A stretch of 64,000 bases of DNA from Deinococcus aerius (GCF_002897375.1 NZ_BFAG01000013.1:1-64000); one strand, 5' to 3'. Positions 14,104 to 22,922 are shown, numbered from the stretch's first letter. Numbers and translations: made by a program. The notes: generated by a model from the letters alone, not told the origin.

Positions 14104-15267
14104 TCAGGACCCCTTCAGCCGCCGGTCCCCCGGGTTCACCCCGTACACCGCGCCCCAGGGCTTGTACACGCTCCTGAGGATGTCCTGGCTGCTCTCACCG
14201 CCGGGGTAGGCGACGACGCGCCTCATCACGACCGTCATCCCCTGGGCGGGCGTGTCGAGCAGGCGGCTCTGCCCGAGGACGACCCCGGGGTCCGGCGTGT
14301 AACTGGGCGCCCCGGATGGCCGGAAGTTGGTGACGACGGGGGGGCTGATCTGGACCCTGCGCCCGGTGTTCGCGCCGAACACATCGAACCGCAGGGTCTG
14401 GGCCGCCCGGTTCCAGCTCGCCTGGACGAACAGGTATTTGCCCGTGTCGTTCCTCATCCGCAGGTTCTTGCCGGGCGCGTACACGGTCGCCTCGAAGCCC
14501 ACCGGGTCGTAGTACCCGACGCGGTGGCTGTGCTCGTGCCGCTCGGTAACGGGGAGGCCTGCCTTGTACAGCGCCCGGAAGATCGTCGTGCTGACCTGGC
14601 AGATGCCGCCGCCATCCTCCTTCGCCAGGGTGCCGTTCGAGATCACGAAGCCCTTGACGAAGCCGGTCGAGGCGTTGATCTGCCCGACCTCGGCATTGAA
14701 GTCGAACTCGTGCCCGGGCGCGATGAAGAAGTTGTCGAGCTTGGCCGCGCCCACCAGGACGTTCCTCTCGCGGAAGGCGGGGCTGCCCGCGTAGCTGCTC
14801 TCCCCGGTGGAGACATGCCACAGGACGCCGCGCCGGGCGAGTTCCCGGACGCTGCGCCGGGGCACGAGGGTCCGGTAGACGACCTCGGCGGCAGGCTTGC
14901 CCGCCCGGATCGCCCGCAGGAGCCGCGCTTTCGTCCGCTCGCGGTCGGCCAGCCAGCCCGTCTGATCGGCGGCGACCCAGTGGCCCCGAACGTTGCGGAA
15001 CACGGCGGGTTGCGGCTGGCGGGCATCAATCTGGTCGAAGATGCGGTCGAGCGTGCCGCTCAGGGTGGTGCTGACCTTGCCGTACTGGCGGCTGCGGGCC
15101 ACGCCGCCTGCCGGAAGGACCCAGCTCTTGACCACGGCGCGCGGGGTCACCTTGCCCTTTTCAATTCGGTACTCGGTGGCGTGCAGGGTCAGCCGGAAGG
15201 GCTCGGCCCCCGCGGTTCCCACCGCCGTGACGAGCGAGAGGGTCAGGAGGGAGAGGACGCGGCGCAT
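14104..15267 (-). CDS. exported VanW-family protein
   Basis: A 387-residue protein with an N-terminal signal peptide (RRVLSLLTLSLVTAVGTAGA) and a central VanW domain. The VanW hallmark GGGICQVSTTIFRAL and the following HEHSHRVGYYDPVGFEATV stretch are clear. VanW genes accompany some vancomycin-resistance clusters, but most homologues are chromosomal envelope proteins of unknown function, and there are no van genes here. The C-terminal region after about residue 300 is beta-rich and unassigned. Confidence 0.85.
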   Translation of the reverse strand: MRRVLSLLTLSLVTAVGTAGAEPFRLTLHATEYRIEKGKVTPRAVVKSWVLPAGGVARSRQYGKVSTTLSGTLDRIFDQIDARQPQPAVFRNVRGHWVAADQTGWLADRERTKARLLRAIRAGKPAAEVVYRTLVPRRSVRELARRGVLWHVSTGESSYAGSPAFRERNVLVGAAKLDNFFIAPGHEFDFNAEVGQINASTGFVKGFVISNGTLAKEDGGGICQVSTTIFRALYKAGLPVTERHEHSHRVGYYDPVGFEATVYAPGKNLRMRNDTGKYLFVQASWNRAAQTLRFDVFGANTGRRVQISPPVVTNFRPSGAPSYTPDPGVVLGQSRLLDTPAQGMTVVMRRVVAYPGGESSQDILRSVYKPWGAVYGVNPGDRRLKGS

Positions 15268-15272
15268 GCCCC

Positions 15273-15278
15273 AGGGTA
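15273..15278 (-). promoter_or_regulatory. -10 box, leaderless start of the VanW-family gene
   Basis: Minus-strand TACCCT, 5 nt before the ATG at 15267. Confidence 0.55.
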
Positions 15279-15313
15279 GGGAGCGGGCTCTGACGCGGCT
15301 CTGACGCCGTGGG

Positions 15314-16426
15314 TCAGGGAATGAGGGCCTCCAGCCGGGTCAACCGGTCCCGCAGCGTCCCCACATCCGGCGCGACGAGGTTCACGTGCCCCAGCTTGCG
15401 GCCCGGGCGCGGCGCCTTGTGGTAGAGGTGCCGCCGGGTGCCCGGCAGGGCGTCGATGGCCGCCCAATCCGGTTCCCGCCCGTCCCCCGTGCCGATCACG
15501 TTCACCATCGCCGTGGGGTGCAGCGGCGCCCAGTCGGCTAGCCCCAGCCCCAGCACCGCCCGCACCTGCGCCTCAAACTGGCTGACCCCGCCGCCGTCCT
15601 GGGTGAGGTGCCCGCTGTTGTGAACGCGCGGCGCGACCTCGTTCACCAGGAGTTCCCCACCGGGGAGCTGGAAGAACTCCAGCGTGAGCAGGCCCTCCAG
15701 CCCCCAGGCCCCGGCGACGGCGCGGGCGACCGCGCGGGCCTGGGCCTCGGTGCCCTCCGGGGCGGCAGAGGGGTAGACGCTGGTGCGGAGGATGCCCGCC
15801 CGGTGGGTGTTCTCCACCAGCGGTCCGAACGCCACCTCGCCCGCAGCGCTGCGGGCCACGCCGAGGCTGACCTCCCGCTCGAAGGGGATCAGGCCCTCCA
15901 GCACGCAGGGCACCCGGCCCAGTGTCTCCCAGGCCTCCCGCAGCTCAGCTTCACCCGACACCCGCGCCTGCCCCTTGCCGTCGTAGCCCAGCTCCGAGGT
16001 CTTGAGGAGGCCCCGCCCGCCGACCCGCTCCAGCGCCCCCTCCAGGTCCGCCCCGTACTCGATGGGGACGAAGGGGGCCGTGCGCGCTCCCGCCGCCCGC
16101 AGGGCTTCTTTCTCACGGGCGCGGTGCTTACTGCGGGCGAGCAGGTCGCCACCGGGCCGCACGGGCACCCGGCCCTCCAGCGCGGCCAGGGCCTCCACCG
16201 GCACATTCTCGAACTCCAGGGTCACGGCGTCGCACGTGGCGAGGCGGTTCAGTCCGGCGGGGTCGGTGTAGGGCGCCTGGATATGCTCGGCGCACAGCCG
16301 GGCCGGGGCCTGGGGGTCGGGCTCCAGCACCACGACCCGCACGCCCAGGGGCAGGGCCGCGAGCGCGAGCATCTGGGCAAGCTGGCCCCCGCCGAGAATG
16401 CCGAGGGCACGAGACGGGAACGTCAT
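15314..16426 (-). CDS. purK: N5-carboxyaminoimidazole ribonucleotide synthase
   Basis: A 370-residue ATP-grasp enzyme that carboxylates aminoimidazole ribonucleotide using ATP and bicarbonate. The N-terminal [17 protein letters not shown] is the family signature. [15 protein letters not shown] carries the ATP-grasp lysine loop, and [18 protein letters not shown] is the conserved metal-binding and substrate region. Its ATG overlaps the purE stop by four bases (ATGA), giving a translationally coupled purE-purK unit separate from the main pur operon at 30-37 kb. Confidence 0.95.
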   Translation of the reverse strand: MTFPSRALGILGGGQLAQMLALAALPLGVRVVVLEPDPQAPARLCAEHIQAPYTDPAGLNRLATCDAVTLEFENVPVEALAALEGRVPVRPGGDLLARSKHRAREKEALRAAGARTAPFVPIEYGADLEGALERVGGRGLLKTSELGYDGKGQARVSGEAELREAWETLGRVPCVLEGLIPFEREVSLGVARSAAGEVAFGPLVENTHRAGILRTSVYPSAAPEGTEAQARAVARAVAGAWGLEGLLTLEFFQLPGGELLVNEVAPRVHNSGHLTQDGGGVSQFEAQVRAVLGLGLADWAPLHPTAMVNVIGTGDGREPDWAAIDALPGTRRHLYHKAPRPGRKLGHVNLVAPDVGTLRDRLTRLEALIP

Positions 16427-16947
16427 TCCGCCCCCGCCTGAGGGTGGCCGTCGAAATACGGATCTTCGAGCACGGCCTGCGTCTGGGCCTGGCGGAAGGT
16501 GTCCAGCCGCTCCCTCACGCCCGGGTCCGTCGTGGCGAGCAGGGCAGCGGCGAAAAGGGCGGCGTTCCTCGCCCCGGCCGCCCCGATGGCGAAGGTCGCC
16601 ACCGGCACCCCGGCGGGCATCTGCACGATGCTCAGCAGGCTGTCCTGGCCGCTCAGGGCGCGCGACTGGACCGGCACGCCGAGCACGGGCACGCGGGTAA
16701 AGGCCGCCAGCATCCCCGGCAGGTGCGCCGCCCCGCCCGCCCCCGCGATGAGGCAGCTCAGGTTCAGCCGCTCGGCCCGCGCCGCGTAACGGGCGAGCAG
16801 GTGCGGCGTGCGGTGGGCCGAGAGCACCCGCACCTCGTACGCAATGTCCAGGTCGCGCAGCACGTCCAGCGCGCCCGCCATCGTCTCGAAGTCGCTGCGG
16901 CTGCCCATCACCACGCCCACCCGGGGCGCCCCTCGTCCGTCCGTCAC
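16423..16947 (-). CDS. purE: N5-CAIR mutase
   Basis: About 174 residues; converts N5-CAIR from PurK into CAIR. The [11 protein letters not shown] and LSAHRTP motifs form the class I active site, and [11 protein letters not shown] is conserved. The GTG at 16947 is preferred because AGGA lies 8 nt upstream; an ATG at 16956 is the alternative. It precedes and overlaps purK, and is divergent from a flavoprotein gene. Confidence 0.92.
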   Translation of the reverse strand: MTDGRGAPRVGVVMGSRSDFETMAGALDVLRDLDIAYEVRVLSAHRTPHLLARYAARAERLNLSCLIAGAGGAAHLPGMLAAFTRVPVLGVPVQSRALSGQDSLLSIVQMPAGVPVATFAIGAAGARNAALFAAALLATTDPGVRERLDTFRQAQTQAVLEDPYFDGHPQAGAE

Positions 16948-17064
16948 GGCCCGCATCCTAACGGAGATGACGGGGAGGCCGCCCCGGGGCCGGATAGACG
17001 TTGGGTGATGGCCGCGCCGACCCGGGCGTGTCAGCCTGGCCGGAATGCGGCTGAGCGTGACCCC

Positions 17065-18228
17065 GTGGCCGGACGACCCCACCTGCTGCTCGTCGGCGGG
17101 GGCCACGCCAACGTCGCGCTGCTCCGGGCCGCCGCGCGCTGGGTCCGGCGGGGGGTGCGCGTCACGCTGCTCACCCCCGACCGCTTCCTGTGGTATTCCG
17201 GCATGGCTCCCGAGTTCGTCGGCGGGCGGTACCGCGAGGAGGAGACGCGCATCGACCTCCTGCGCCTGTGTCTGCGGGGCGGTGTGGCGGTTGTACCGGG
17301 ACGCGCCGCGAGGGTGGACGTGACGGCGCGCGAGGTCGTCACGGCGGGGGGCGAGCGCCTCCCCTACAACCTCGCCGTGTTCGACATCGGCGGGCTGCCC
17401 GCGGATGAGGAGGCCGCCGGGAACGCCGTGCGGGTCAGGCCCTTTCCCGGGTTGCGCCGCCTGGTTAACTGGCTGGACACGGCCCCGGGCGGGCGGCTCA
17501 CGGTCGTCGGGGGAGGGGCGGCGGGCGTGGAACTGCTCCTGAACATCACGGCGCGGGGGGGCAGGCGGCCCGGGTTCACCTTCACGCTGCTCGAACCCGG
17601 GCCGCGTCTGTTGGCAGCGTTCGCGCCCGGCCTGGGACGGCACGCGGGGGCGCGGCTGCGGGCACGGGGCGTGGACGTGCGCCTGCACACCTGCGTCGCC
17701 CGTGCCCTCCCCGGACGGGTGGAGCTGGAGGACGGGACGAGCCTCCCCGGCGACCTGACCCTGTGGGCGACCGGCACGCGCGGCCAGCCGCTCTTCCGCG
17801 CCTCCGGCCTGCCCGTGGGGGAGGGCGACTTCCTGCGGGTCACGCGAACCCTCCAGGTGCCGGGGTACCCGCGCCTGTCGGGGGCCGGGGACGCCGTGCA
17901 GGTCGAGGGGACGCACCTGGACCGCAGCGGCGTGAATGCGGTGAAACAGGGGCTGCACCTGCGCGGCAGTGTGGACCGTCTTCTGCGCGGTCTGGACCAG
18001 GACCGGCCCCCGGAGACCGTGCGGCTGCGGCGCTTTCGCCCCTATCCCGCCTCGCCCTACCTGCTCTCGACGGGGGAGCCCGAGGGCTGGCTGGCGCTCG
18101 GCCCGTTCCTGTGGGGGCGGGGCCGGGTGTGGCTGGGGCTCAAGCACCGGGTGGACCGTCTCTGGGTGGGCCGTTACCGGGGAGGAGCGGTTTGCTTGGC
18201 CCCCAGGGTTCCCTGGCCTCGCGACTAG
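17065..18228 (+). CDS. NAD(P)/FAD-dependent oxidoreductase
   Basis: About 387 residues of a pyridine-nucleotide-disulphide oxidoreductase fold, close to type II NADH dehydrogenase-like flavoproteins. The FAD dinucleotide-binding loop is [14 protein letters not shown] at the N-terminus, the second nucleotide loop is [15 protein letters not shown], and [12 protein letters not shown] and GAGDAVQV close the FAD site. No paired redox cysteines are evident. The GTG at 17065 is chosen because the family starts only a few residues before the first glycine loop; an ATG at 17008 in frame would add 19 residues. Electron acceptor unknown. Confidence 0.75.
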   Translation: MAGRPHLLLVGGGHANVALLRAAARWVRRGVRVTLLTPDRFLWYSGMAPEFVGGRYREEETRIDLLRLCLRGGVAVVPGRAARVDVTAREVVTAGGERLPYNLAVFDIGGLPADEEAAGNAVRVRPFPGLRRLVNWLDTAPGGRLTVVGGGAAGVELLLNITARGGRRPGFTFTLLEPGPRLLAAFAPGLGRHAGARLRARGVDVRLHTCVARALPGRVELEDGTSLPGDLTLWATGTRGQPLFRASGLPVGEGDFLRVTRTLQVPGYPRLSGAGDAVQVEGTHLDRSGVNAVKQGLHLRGSVDRLLRGLDQDRPPETVRLRRFRPYPASPYLLSTGEPEGWLALGPFLWGRGRVWLGLKHRVDRLWVGRYRGGAVCLAPRVPWPRD

Positions 18229-18465
18229 GATCAGGGAGACATCACCCCTCCCCTTCTCCCAGCCTTTCGCGTCCGCACCTGGAACCCGGCACACTTCCCA
18301 AACCTCCTGCGCTCGGCCAACAGGCGGGATGCGCGGGGTGGCGCCCTCGGGCGATTTGCTCCCGCGCGCCACGCCCGAACAGGACAGCTACCATTTTCAG
18401 CCTCTGCAACCTCCATGCGTGCAAGGCAGGGCAGCGTAGGTTTTTCCGCCTCCCAGGGCGAAAGG
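18229..18465. other. intergenic region without a supported gene
   Basis: Together with the repeat to 18550, this is over 300 bp between converging genes. GC content dips around 18370-18420. Open frames here have no ribosome-binding site or recognisable product, and no clear intrinsic terminator follows the flavoprotein. Confidence 0.4.
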
Positions 18466-18554
18466 GTTGTCCTGCCCAGCGCCAGCGAAGCGTCCCCAAG
18501 TCTCGGGACCTTCCGCGGGGCTCAGGATGACCAGCCTGCTGCGCCCCGCCCTAA
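18466..18554 (-). repeat. dispersed element, second copy of the 45.5-kb element
   Basis: Read on the minus strand it begins with TTAGGGCGGGGC (18554-18543), then a CTGGTCA...GGGGACGCTTCGCTGGCGCT...AGGACAAC body. The same order is found on the plus strand at 45524-45617. The far inverted end is degraded here. The TAG in the terminal TTAGGG is the stop codon of the gene ending at 18551. Confidence 0.65.
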
Positions 18555-19057
18555 CCCCGCCTGCCGAGCAGGTTCGCCAGCGCCCGCCGCGTCTCGGGAA
18601 AGGCGAGCGGGATGGAGGCCAGCGAGGCCAGGGTCGCCACCTGGCAGTACGCGCACAGGGCCTTGTTCTCCCGCCACTCCTCCCGGCCCAGTTCCACGGC
18701 GGTGGCGGCGTCGCCCAGAATCTTCAGCCCCATCATGACGGGCAGCAGCGGCAGGGTAGAGGCGCGGTCCTTGCCCCCGGCGGCGGCCAGCCAGGCGGTC
18801 GCGCCGTAGCTCACGACCATCATCACGGCGTCCGGGGTGTTCAGGCGTTTATAGCCGTACTCGGAGGCGTCCACCCGGCTGGAATCAAAGATGTTCAGGG
18901 GCGGGTCGGGCAGGCGGCGGATGATGCCAGTCTGGTACAGGGTCACGACCTGTCCCATCGCCGCGCCCAGCAGCGACAGGCCGATGATCCAGCGGCGGCG
19001 GTGGAGGTCGGGGGTGTGCGCTTCGCGCAGTTCACGGCTGAGCTGAGTCGGGTCCAT
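18551..19057 (-). CDS. vitamin K epoxide reductase-like membrane protein
   Basis: A 168-residue membrane protein resembling the VKOR family, which in bacteria reoxidises DsbA-like oxidases using quinone. After a cytoplasmic N-terminus come about four hydrophobic segments (WIIGLSLLGAAMGQVVTLY; AVMMVVSYGATAWLAA; STLPLLPVMMGLKILG; CQVATLASLASIPLAF). The active CxxC is CAYC at about 140-143. Only these two cysteines are present, so the loop cysteine pair of classical VKOR is missing. GGAGG lies ahead of the ATG at 19057. The stop codon comes from the repeat element downstream. Confidence 0.7.
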   Translation of the reverse strand: MDPTQLSRELREAHTPDLHRRRWIIGLSLLGAAMGQVVTLYQTGIIRRLPDPPLNIFDSSRVDASEYGYKRLNTPDAVMMVVSYGATAWLAAAGGKDRASTLPLLPVMMGLKILGDAATAVELGREEWRENKALCAYCQVATLASLASIPLAFPETRRALANLLGRRG

Positions 19058-19187
19058 CGTGTTCCTCCCCGGGCGCGGCGGGCGCCCATGCCCTCCCACT
19101 CTTCCCGGCAGTTCCCCACTCCCGGATGAAAGGCCTGTGGTCATCCCTTGGGGGTAGGTCCCCTGTGGAAGCCGGAGGCCCGCACGC

Positions 19188-19193
19188 TACCCT
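19188..19193 (+). promoter_or_regulatory. -10 box, leaderless start of folC
   Basis: TACCCT with 6 nt to the ATG at 19200. Confidence 0.6.
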
Positions 19194-19199
19194 CACCCC

Positions 19200-20360
19200 A
19201 TGACGGGCGCCCCGGACTACGACTGGCTCTACGCCCGCACCCGCTCGGGCCGGGAACGGGGGCCGGGGGCCGCGCGGGCGCTCCTCGACCGTCTGGGTTC
19301 GCCGGACACTGCCTTCACCAGCGTCCGGGTGGTTGGCACGAACGGCAAGGGCAGCACCTGCGCGATGCTGGAGGCCGGGCTGCTCGCCTCGGGCGTGCGG
19401 GTCGGCCGCTTCACCAGCCCGCACCTCCAGCACTACGAGGAGCGGGTGCGGGTGGACGGGCACGACCTCGACCCGGCCCGTACTGCCGCCTTTATCGAGT
19501 GGGCGAAGGAACACGCCCCGGAGGCCGCCTTCTTCGACCTCACCCTCGCCCTGGCCTGCCTGACCTTTGCCGAGGCCGGGGTGGAGGTCGCCGTGATGGA
19601 GGCGGGGGTGGGCGGCGTGACGGACGCGACCCAGGCCCTGATCCATGTCGTGGCCGTCGCCCTGACAAACGTGGCCCTCGACCACGTGAGCGTGCTGGGA
19701 GAGACGGTGCCCGCCATCGCCCGGGATAAGGCCCGTGCCGCGCGGCGGGGCGTCCCCTTCCTGACCACGGCCACGGGCGAGGCCCTGGAAGTGATCCGCG
19801 AGGTCACGGCGGGGGTGGGAGCGCCGCTCCTCACGCCAAATACCCATCCGGCCCTGTTCACCCTCCCCCACCCTCCCGCCCTGGCGGGGGCGCACCAGGA
19901 ACGGAACGCGGCCCTGGCCGCCGCGACCCTCCGCATCCTGGGCTATGGAGGCGGGGTGGAGGCGGCCTTGAACGCTACCCACCCCGCCCGCCTCGAACGT
20001 TTCGAGGTGGGGGGCCGGACGGTCCTGATCGACGGCGCGCACAACCCCCACGCGGCCCGCGCCCTGGCCGCCAGCGTTCCCCACGCCGATGTGCTGCTGT
20101 TCGGCAACCTCGCCCGCAAGGATACCGGGGCCACCCTCGCCCCCCTGCTGGCGATCGCGCCCGCGCGCGTCTTTACCGCGCCCGGCAGCCACGCCACCCC
20201 ACCGGAACTCCTCGCGCGGCAGTACGGGGGGCTCGCCCATCCCGACCCCCGGGAGGCCTTCGCGCGCGCCCTCGCCCTAACCCCACCGGGGGGCACCCTG
20301 CTCGTCACCGGGAGCCTCTACCTGGCCGGGGTGATTCGGGGTCTGCCCGGCCTAACTTGA
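19200..20360 (+). CDS. folC: folylpolyglutamate synthase / dihydrofolate synthase
   Basis: A 386-residue Mur-ligase-fold enzyme adding glutamate to dihydropteroate or folates. The P-loop is VVGTNGKGSTCAML (44-57), followed by FTSPHLQHYEERVRV, a FolC hallmark, and by LIDGAHNPHAA in the C-terminal ligase domain. Length is slightly shorter than the E. coli enzyme. A consensus tRNA promoter begins within its last codons. Confidence 0.92.
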   Translation: MTGAPDYDWLYARTRSGRERGPGAARALLDRLGSPDTAFTSVRVVGTNGKGSTCAMLEAGLLASGVRVGRFTSPHLQHYEERVRVDGHDLDPARTAAFIEWAKEHAPEAAFFDLTLALACLTFAEAGVEVAVMEAGVGGVTDATQALIHVVAVALTNVALDHVSVLGETVPAIARDKARAARRGVPFLTTATGEALEVIREVTAGVGAPLLTPNTHPALFTLPHPPALAGAHQERNAALAAATLRILGYGGGVEAALNATHPARLERFEVGGRTVLIDGAHNPHAARALAASVPHADVLLFGNLARKDTGATLAPLLAIAPARVFTAPGSHATPPELLARQYGGLAHPDPREAFARALALTPPGGTLLVTGSLYLAGVIRGLPGLT

Positions 20361-20385
20361 CAGGACCCGCGGGCGTTCCTATACT
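20357..20385 (+). promoter_or_regulatory. consensus promoter of tRNA-Lys
   Basis: TTGACA (20357-20362) and TATACT (20380-20385) with exactly 17 bp between them; the tRNA begins 12 nt after the -10 box. The -35 overlaps the folC stop codon. Confidence 0.85.
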
Positions 20386-20391
20386 GCTCTC

Positions 20392-20502
<111 letters not shown>

Positions 20503-20611
20503 ACATTTGCCGCCGTCAAGCGGACTTCTACTCAGCGTGTAAGGATGACGGCACCGTAAGTAGGGATACGAAGGAGCCTCGGCTGGAGCCGCACAGCCAC
20601 GCATTGAAAGC

Positions 20612-20646
20612 AAGCGGGGCCACCTTCACGGATGGCCCCGCTTTGC
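20612..20646 (-). terminator. hairpin terminator of the small-peptide unit
   Basis: A perfect 11-bp stem (20612-20622 with 20633-20643) lies just after the stop of the second small peptide gene on the minus strand. On that strand it is followed by GCTTTCAATG; on the plus strand by TGCTCTAAT. It closes the transcript of the two small genes. Confidence 0.6.
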
Positions 20647-20659
20647 TCTAATATGCCGC

Positions 20660-20794
20660 TCAGATGACCCCGAAATCCGCGTTCCCTCCCCTCATGACCG
20701 GTACGGTCACCTCGCGGGGCTTCTGCGCCACCGGGCGCTCGGTCTTGATGGGCTGGGGCGCCGGGGCGGGCGTGACCTTCATGACCACGCGCAT
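20660..20794 (-). CDS. small peptide B, ending GGNADFGVI
   Basis: A 44-residue reading frame, too short for usual gene calls. It starts one base after the stop of peptide A (TGACATG), suggesting coupled translation; an internal ATG at 20782 is another possible start. The N-terminal part is rich in Pro, Lys and Val (KVTPAPAPQPIKTERPV) and the end is MRGGNADFGVI. That tail matches the repeat of peptide A in the pattern GG-x-x-acid-F-G-V-Met/Ile, which supports a shared origin and real translation. No cysteines or signal peptide. Function unknown; a processed peptide is an inference. Confidence 0.6.
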   Translation of the reverse strand: MRVVMKVTPAPAPQPIKTERPVAQKPREVTVPVMRGGNADFGVI

Positions 20795-20795
20795 G

Positions 20796-20975
20796 TCAGG
20801 CCGCCTTCCCGAGGGCGGGGGCCATCACGCCGAACTCCTTGGAGCCACCCAGGCGCATCACGCCGAACTCCTTCGAGCCACCCAGGCGCATCACGCCGAA
20901 CTCCTTCGAGCCACCCAGGCTGTAGGGGGTGTGTGATACTTTTGTAAGGGTTACGGTGATAGCCTGAACTTTCAT
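20796..20975 (-). CDS. small peptide A with three tandem SLGG/RLGGSKEFGVM repeats
   Basis: A 59-residue frame. Residues 1-18 (MKVQAITVTLTKVSHTPY) form a leader-like segment; residues 19-51 are three near-identical 11-mers of the form (S/R)LGGSKEFGVM; the last eight residues are APALGKAA. The 33-nt units differ by one or two bases, keeping frame and protein. TAAATT sits 6 nt before the ATG, as at other leaderless genes here, and GGAG overlaps that spacer. It is divergent from the TPR-BTAD regulator at 21011 with a gap of only 35 bp. The layout suggests a peptide precursor read or processed with that regulator, which is inference. Confidence 0.65.
   Translation of the reverse strand: MKVQAITVTLTKVSHTPYSLGGSKEFGVMRLGGSKEFGVMRLGGSKEFGVMAPALGKAA
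20823..20921 (-). repeat. three 33-bp in-frame tandem repeats
   Basis: Copies at 20823-20855, 20856-20888 and 20889-20921. The period is a multiple of three and the copies encode the repeated undecapeptide on the minus strand. No spacers, so this is not a CRISPR. Confidence 0.9.
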
Positions 20976-20981
20976 GACTCC

Positions 20982-20987
20982 AATTTA
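20982..20987 (-). promoter_or_regulatory. -10 box of the small-peptide unit
   Basis: Minus-strand TAAATT, 6 nt before the ATG at 20975. No good -35 is seen; upstream DNA is the start of the divergent regulator gene, so the regulator could act on this promoter. Confidence 0.45.
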
Positions 20988-21010
20988 CCGAGGCAGGCAT
21001 GAGGAGACAG

Positions 21011-22906
21011 ATGGGCGCGCTGGATGCAATAAAATCAGCGTTTGAAGCAGGCAATTACCGATCTGTCATCACAAACGCGCCTCTGATCGAAGAGACCACA
21101 CCCGAGTTGTGGCGAATGGTTGGCTTATCCTATCTTAGACTGCGCGAGTTCGAACTGGCTGAGACGCCCTTAACCAGAGCCAGTGTCTTGGGTGACTTGG
21201 AGGCGATGGTTGAACTCGGGAATTTACTGCGCCTGATGGGGCGATTCGAGGAGGCTGTTGAACAGTTCTCCCAGATCGAGCCATTGCTAAAAGGAGAGCT
21301 GGCACTCCGCAATCAACGGTGGTGGGGCACCACTGAATTCCAAATGGGTAATGTTGACTTAGGCCTGGCACGCTGCGAAAAAGCGTGGCATGGCTACATA
21401 GCTTTTGGAGACGAAGAATTGACTGGCCGTGTTACCCAGACATTGGGACAAATGTATTCCATTATTGGGAATGATCGCCGCGCATTACAATTATACAAAG
21501 AGGCTTTAAAGGTTTTAGGGGTAGACCCAATTCCCTATCCTAGAGTATCCGCATTGCAGAGCATAGCAAGTTTGTGCCTCGATTTTCGCGATTTCAATTC
21601 AGCGGAGAAATACATCAGTGAAGCGCGAGAAATCCTCACAAAACCTCAGTTTAGTTCAGATCAATGGTTGATTATTATTCTTACGGTAGAGGCGGAACTT
21701 CACCGACTTCGTGGTGATCAGGCGCGGCTCCTTCCCACTCTCCTGGAACTTCTCGACTTAGTGCAGCAGAGCGGCGACCATGAAAACCGTGTATGGACCG
21801 CCTCCCGCCTCGCTGAGTTTTACAGCGAACAGGGGCAACACGCGAAGGCGCTGGAGGCGCTACATGGCGCCGTGCCGTTGGGCCAGGAGTTGCCTCCTCC
21901 CCTGCTGATCACACGAGGCGTGGTGCTGCGTCGGCGGGGGCAAATTGAACTCGCTCTGGCTGATTTCAATGCCGGGTTACCGGGTATTCGAGCCATGCAG
22001 GACTCGCACCTCCTCACCCGCACTCTCCTTCACTACGCGGATGCCCTGCGGCGGGCGGGCAAGGCGCGGGCATCGGTGGAGAGCTTGCGCGAGGCGCTGG
22101 AGCGACTTCTCCAGGAGCGCGACAAGGCGCGGTACCGCCCGGACATCGAGGAGCTGGCCGAGCTGACGCACAGCGCGATGCTGGAGCCGGAGGTCGCCCC
22201 CTTCATGGAGGCGGTGCTGGAGAAACTGGCGGCCATGACGGGCGGGGCGCTGCTGGACGAGGAACGCCTGACCCACGTGCAGGTGCAGACCCTGGGGCGC
22301 GTGCAGGTGACGCGCGACGGGCGGGCGGTGCCGCTGACGCTGCATGGGAGCGCGCTCCTGCTGGTTTACCTCAGCCGGAACCCCGGGCGGACCCGGCAGG
22401 AAATTCAGCTCGACCTGTATCCCGACAAGGAACCGGTGGCCGGGTCCAACTACATCCGCAGCGCCATCCGCGAACTCCGGGAGGGGCTGGGGAGGGACGT
22501 GGTGGTGCATTCGGGGCCGCACAACCAGCCGCGCTACGTGCTGGGGCCGGGGGTTAGCCTCACGCTGGATGTGGAGGAACTGGAGTACGCGCTGGAGCGC
22601 GGGGACGTGGCGCGGGTGCTGGCGCTGTACCGCGGCCCCTTCATGGCGCCGGTCACGGACAGCGAGTGGGCGGATAGTCTGCGCGAGGAGTTGCAGGCCT
22701 CGGTCACGACCGCGCTGCGCGAGCAGATGCGCTCGGCGCGGGCGGCAGGGGACCTGCGGCGGGCCCTGCTCCTCGCCAACCAGTACCTGCGGGTGGACCC
22801 CTACGACCCCGAGGTGCTGGCCGAGCGGGTGGAGATCGCCCGGGCCGTGGCCCCCGCCCAGGAGGTCGCGCGGTACGTGGTGGAGTTGCAGCGCATGGAG
22901 GCCTGA
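21011..22906 (+). CDS. TPR / winged-helix / BTAD transcriptional regulator
   Basis: About 631 residues. Residues 1-400 are helical TPR-like repeats (for example ELWRMVGLSYLRLREFELAE and the RALQLYKEALKVL region). Residues about 420-520 form a winged-helix domain (VQTLGRVQVTRDGRAVPL, then SNYIRSAIRELREGLG), and the rest is a bacterial transcriptional activation domain. This order is reversed compared with SARP regulators, where DNA-binding comes first. The ATG at 21011 has AGGAG 4 nt upstream; ATG 20999 is the alternative. The first 750 bp are clearly AT-richer than the following 1.1 kb. It is divergent from the two small peptide genes. Confidence 0.82.
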   Translation: MGALDAIKSAFEAGNYRSVITNAPLIEETTPELWRMVGLSYLRLREFELAETPLTRASVLGDLEAMVELGNLLRLMGRFEEAVEQFSQIEPLLKGELALRNQRWWGTTEFQMGNVDLGLARCEKAWHGYIAFGDEELTGRVTQTLGQMYSIIGNDRRALQLYKEALKVLGVDPIPYPRVSALQSIASLCLDFRDFNSAEKYISEAREILTKPQFSSDQWLIIILTVEAELHRLRGDQARLLPTLLELLDLVQQSGDHENRVWTASRLAEFYSEQGQHAKALEALHGAVPLGQELPPPLLITRGVVLRRRGQIELALADFNAGLPGIRAMQDSHLLTRTLLHYADALRRAGKARASVESLREALERLLQERDKARYRPDIEELAELTHSAMLEPEVAPFMEAVLEKLAAMTGGALLDEERLTHVQVQTLGRVQVTRDGRAVPLTLHGSALLLVYLSRNPGRTRQEIQLDLYPDKEPVAGSNYIRSAIRELREGLGRDVVVHSGPHNQPRYVLGPGVSLTLDVEELEYALERGDVARVLALYRGPFMAPVTDSEWADSLREELQASVTTALREQMRSARAAGDLRRALLLANQYLRVDPYDPEVLAERVEIARAVAPAQEVARYVVELQRMEA

Positions 22907-22922
22907 ACCCAGTTTCGCGGGG

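Noticed and set aside
16954..16956. ATG start for purE
   Set aside because: The AGG directly abuts this ATG; the GTG at 16947 has AGGA at a workable distance. Kept only as an alternative.
20823..20921. Three 33-bp repeats as a small CRISPR array
   Set aside because: There are no spacers; the repeats are directly joined, divisible by three and encode a repeated peptide in frame.
20664..20936. Plus-strand frame of 90 codons over the small-peptide region
   Set aside because: It has no ribosome-binding site or -10 box and reads antisense to two frames with a shared terminal motif, a -10 box and a terminator.
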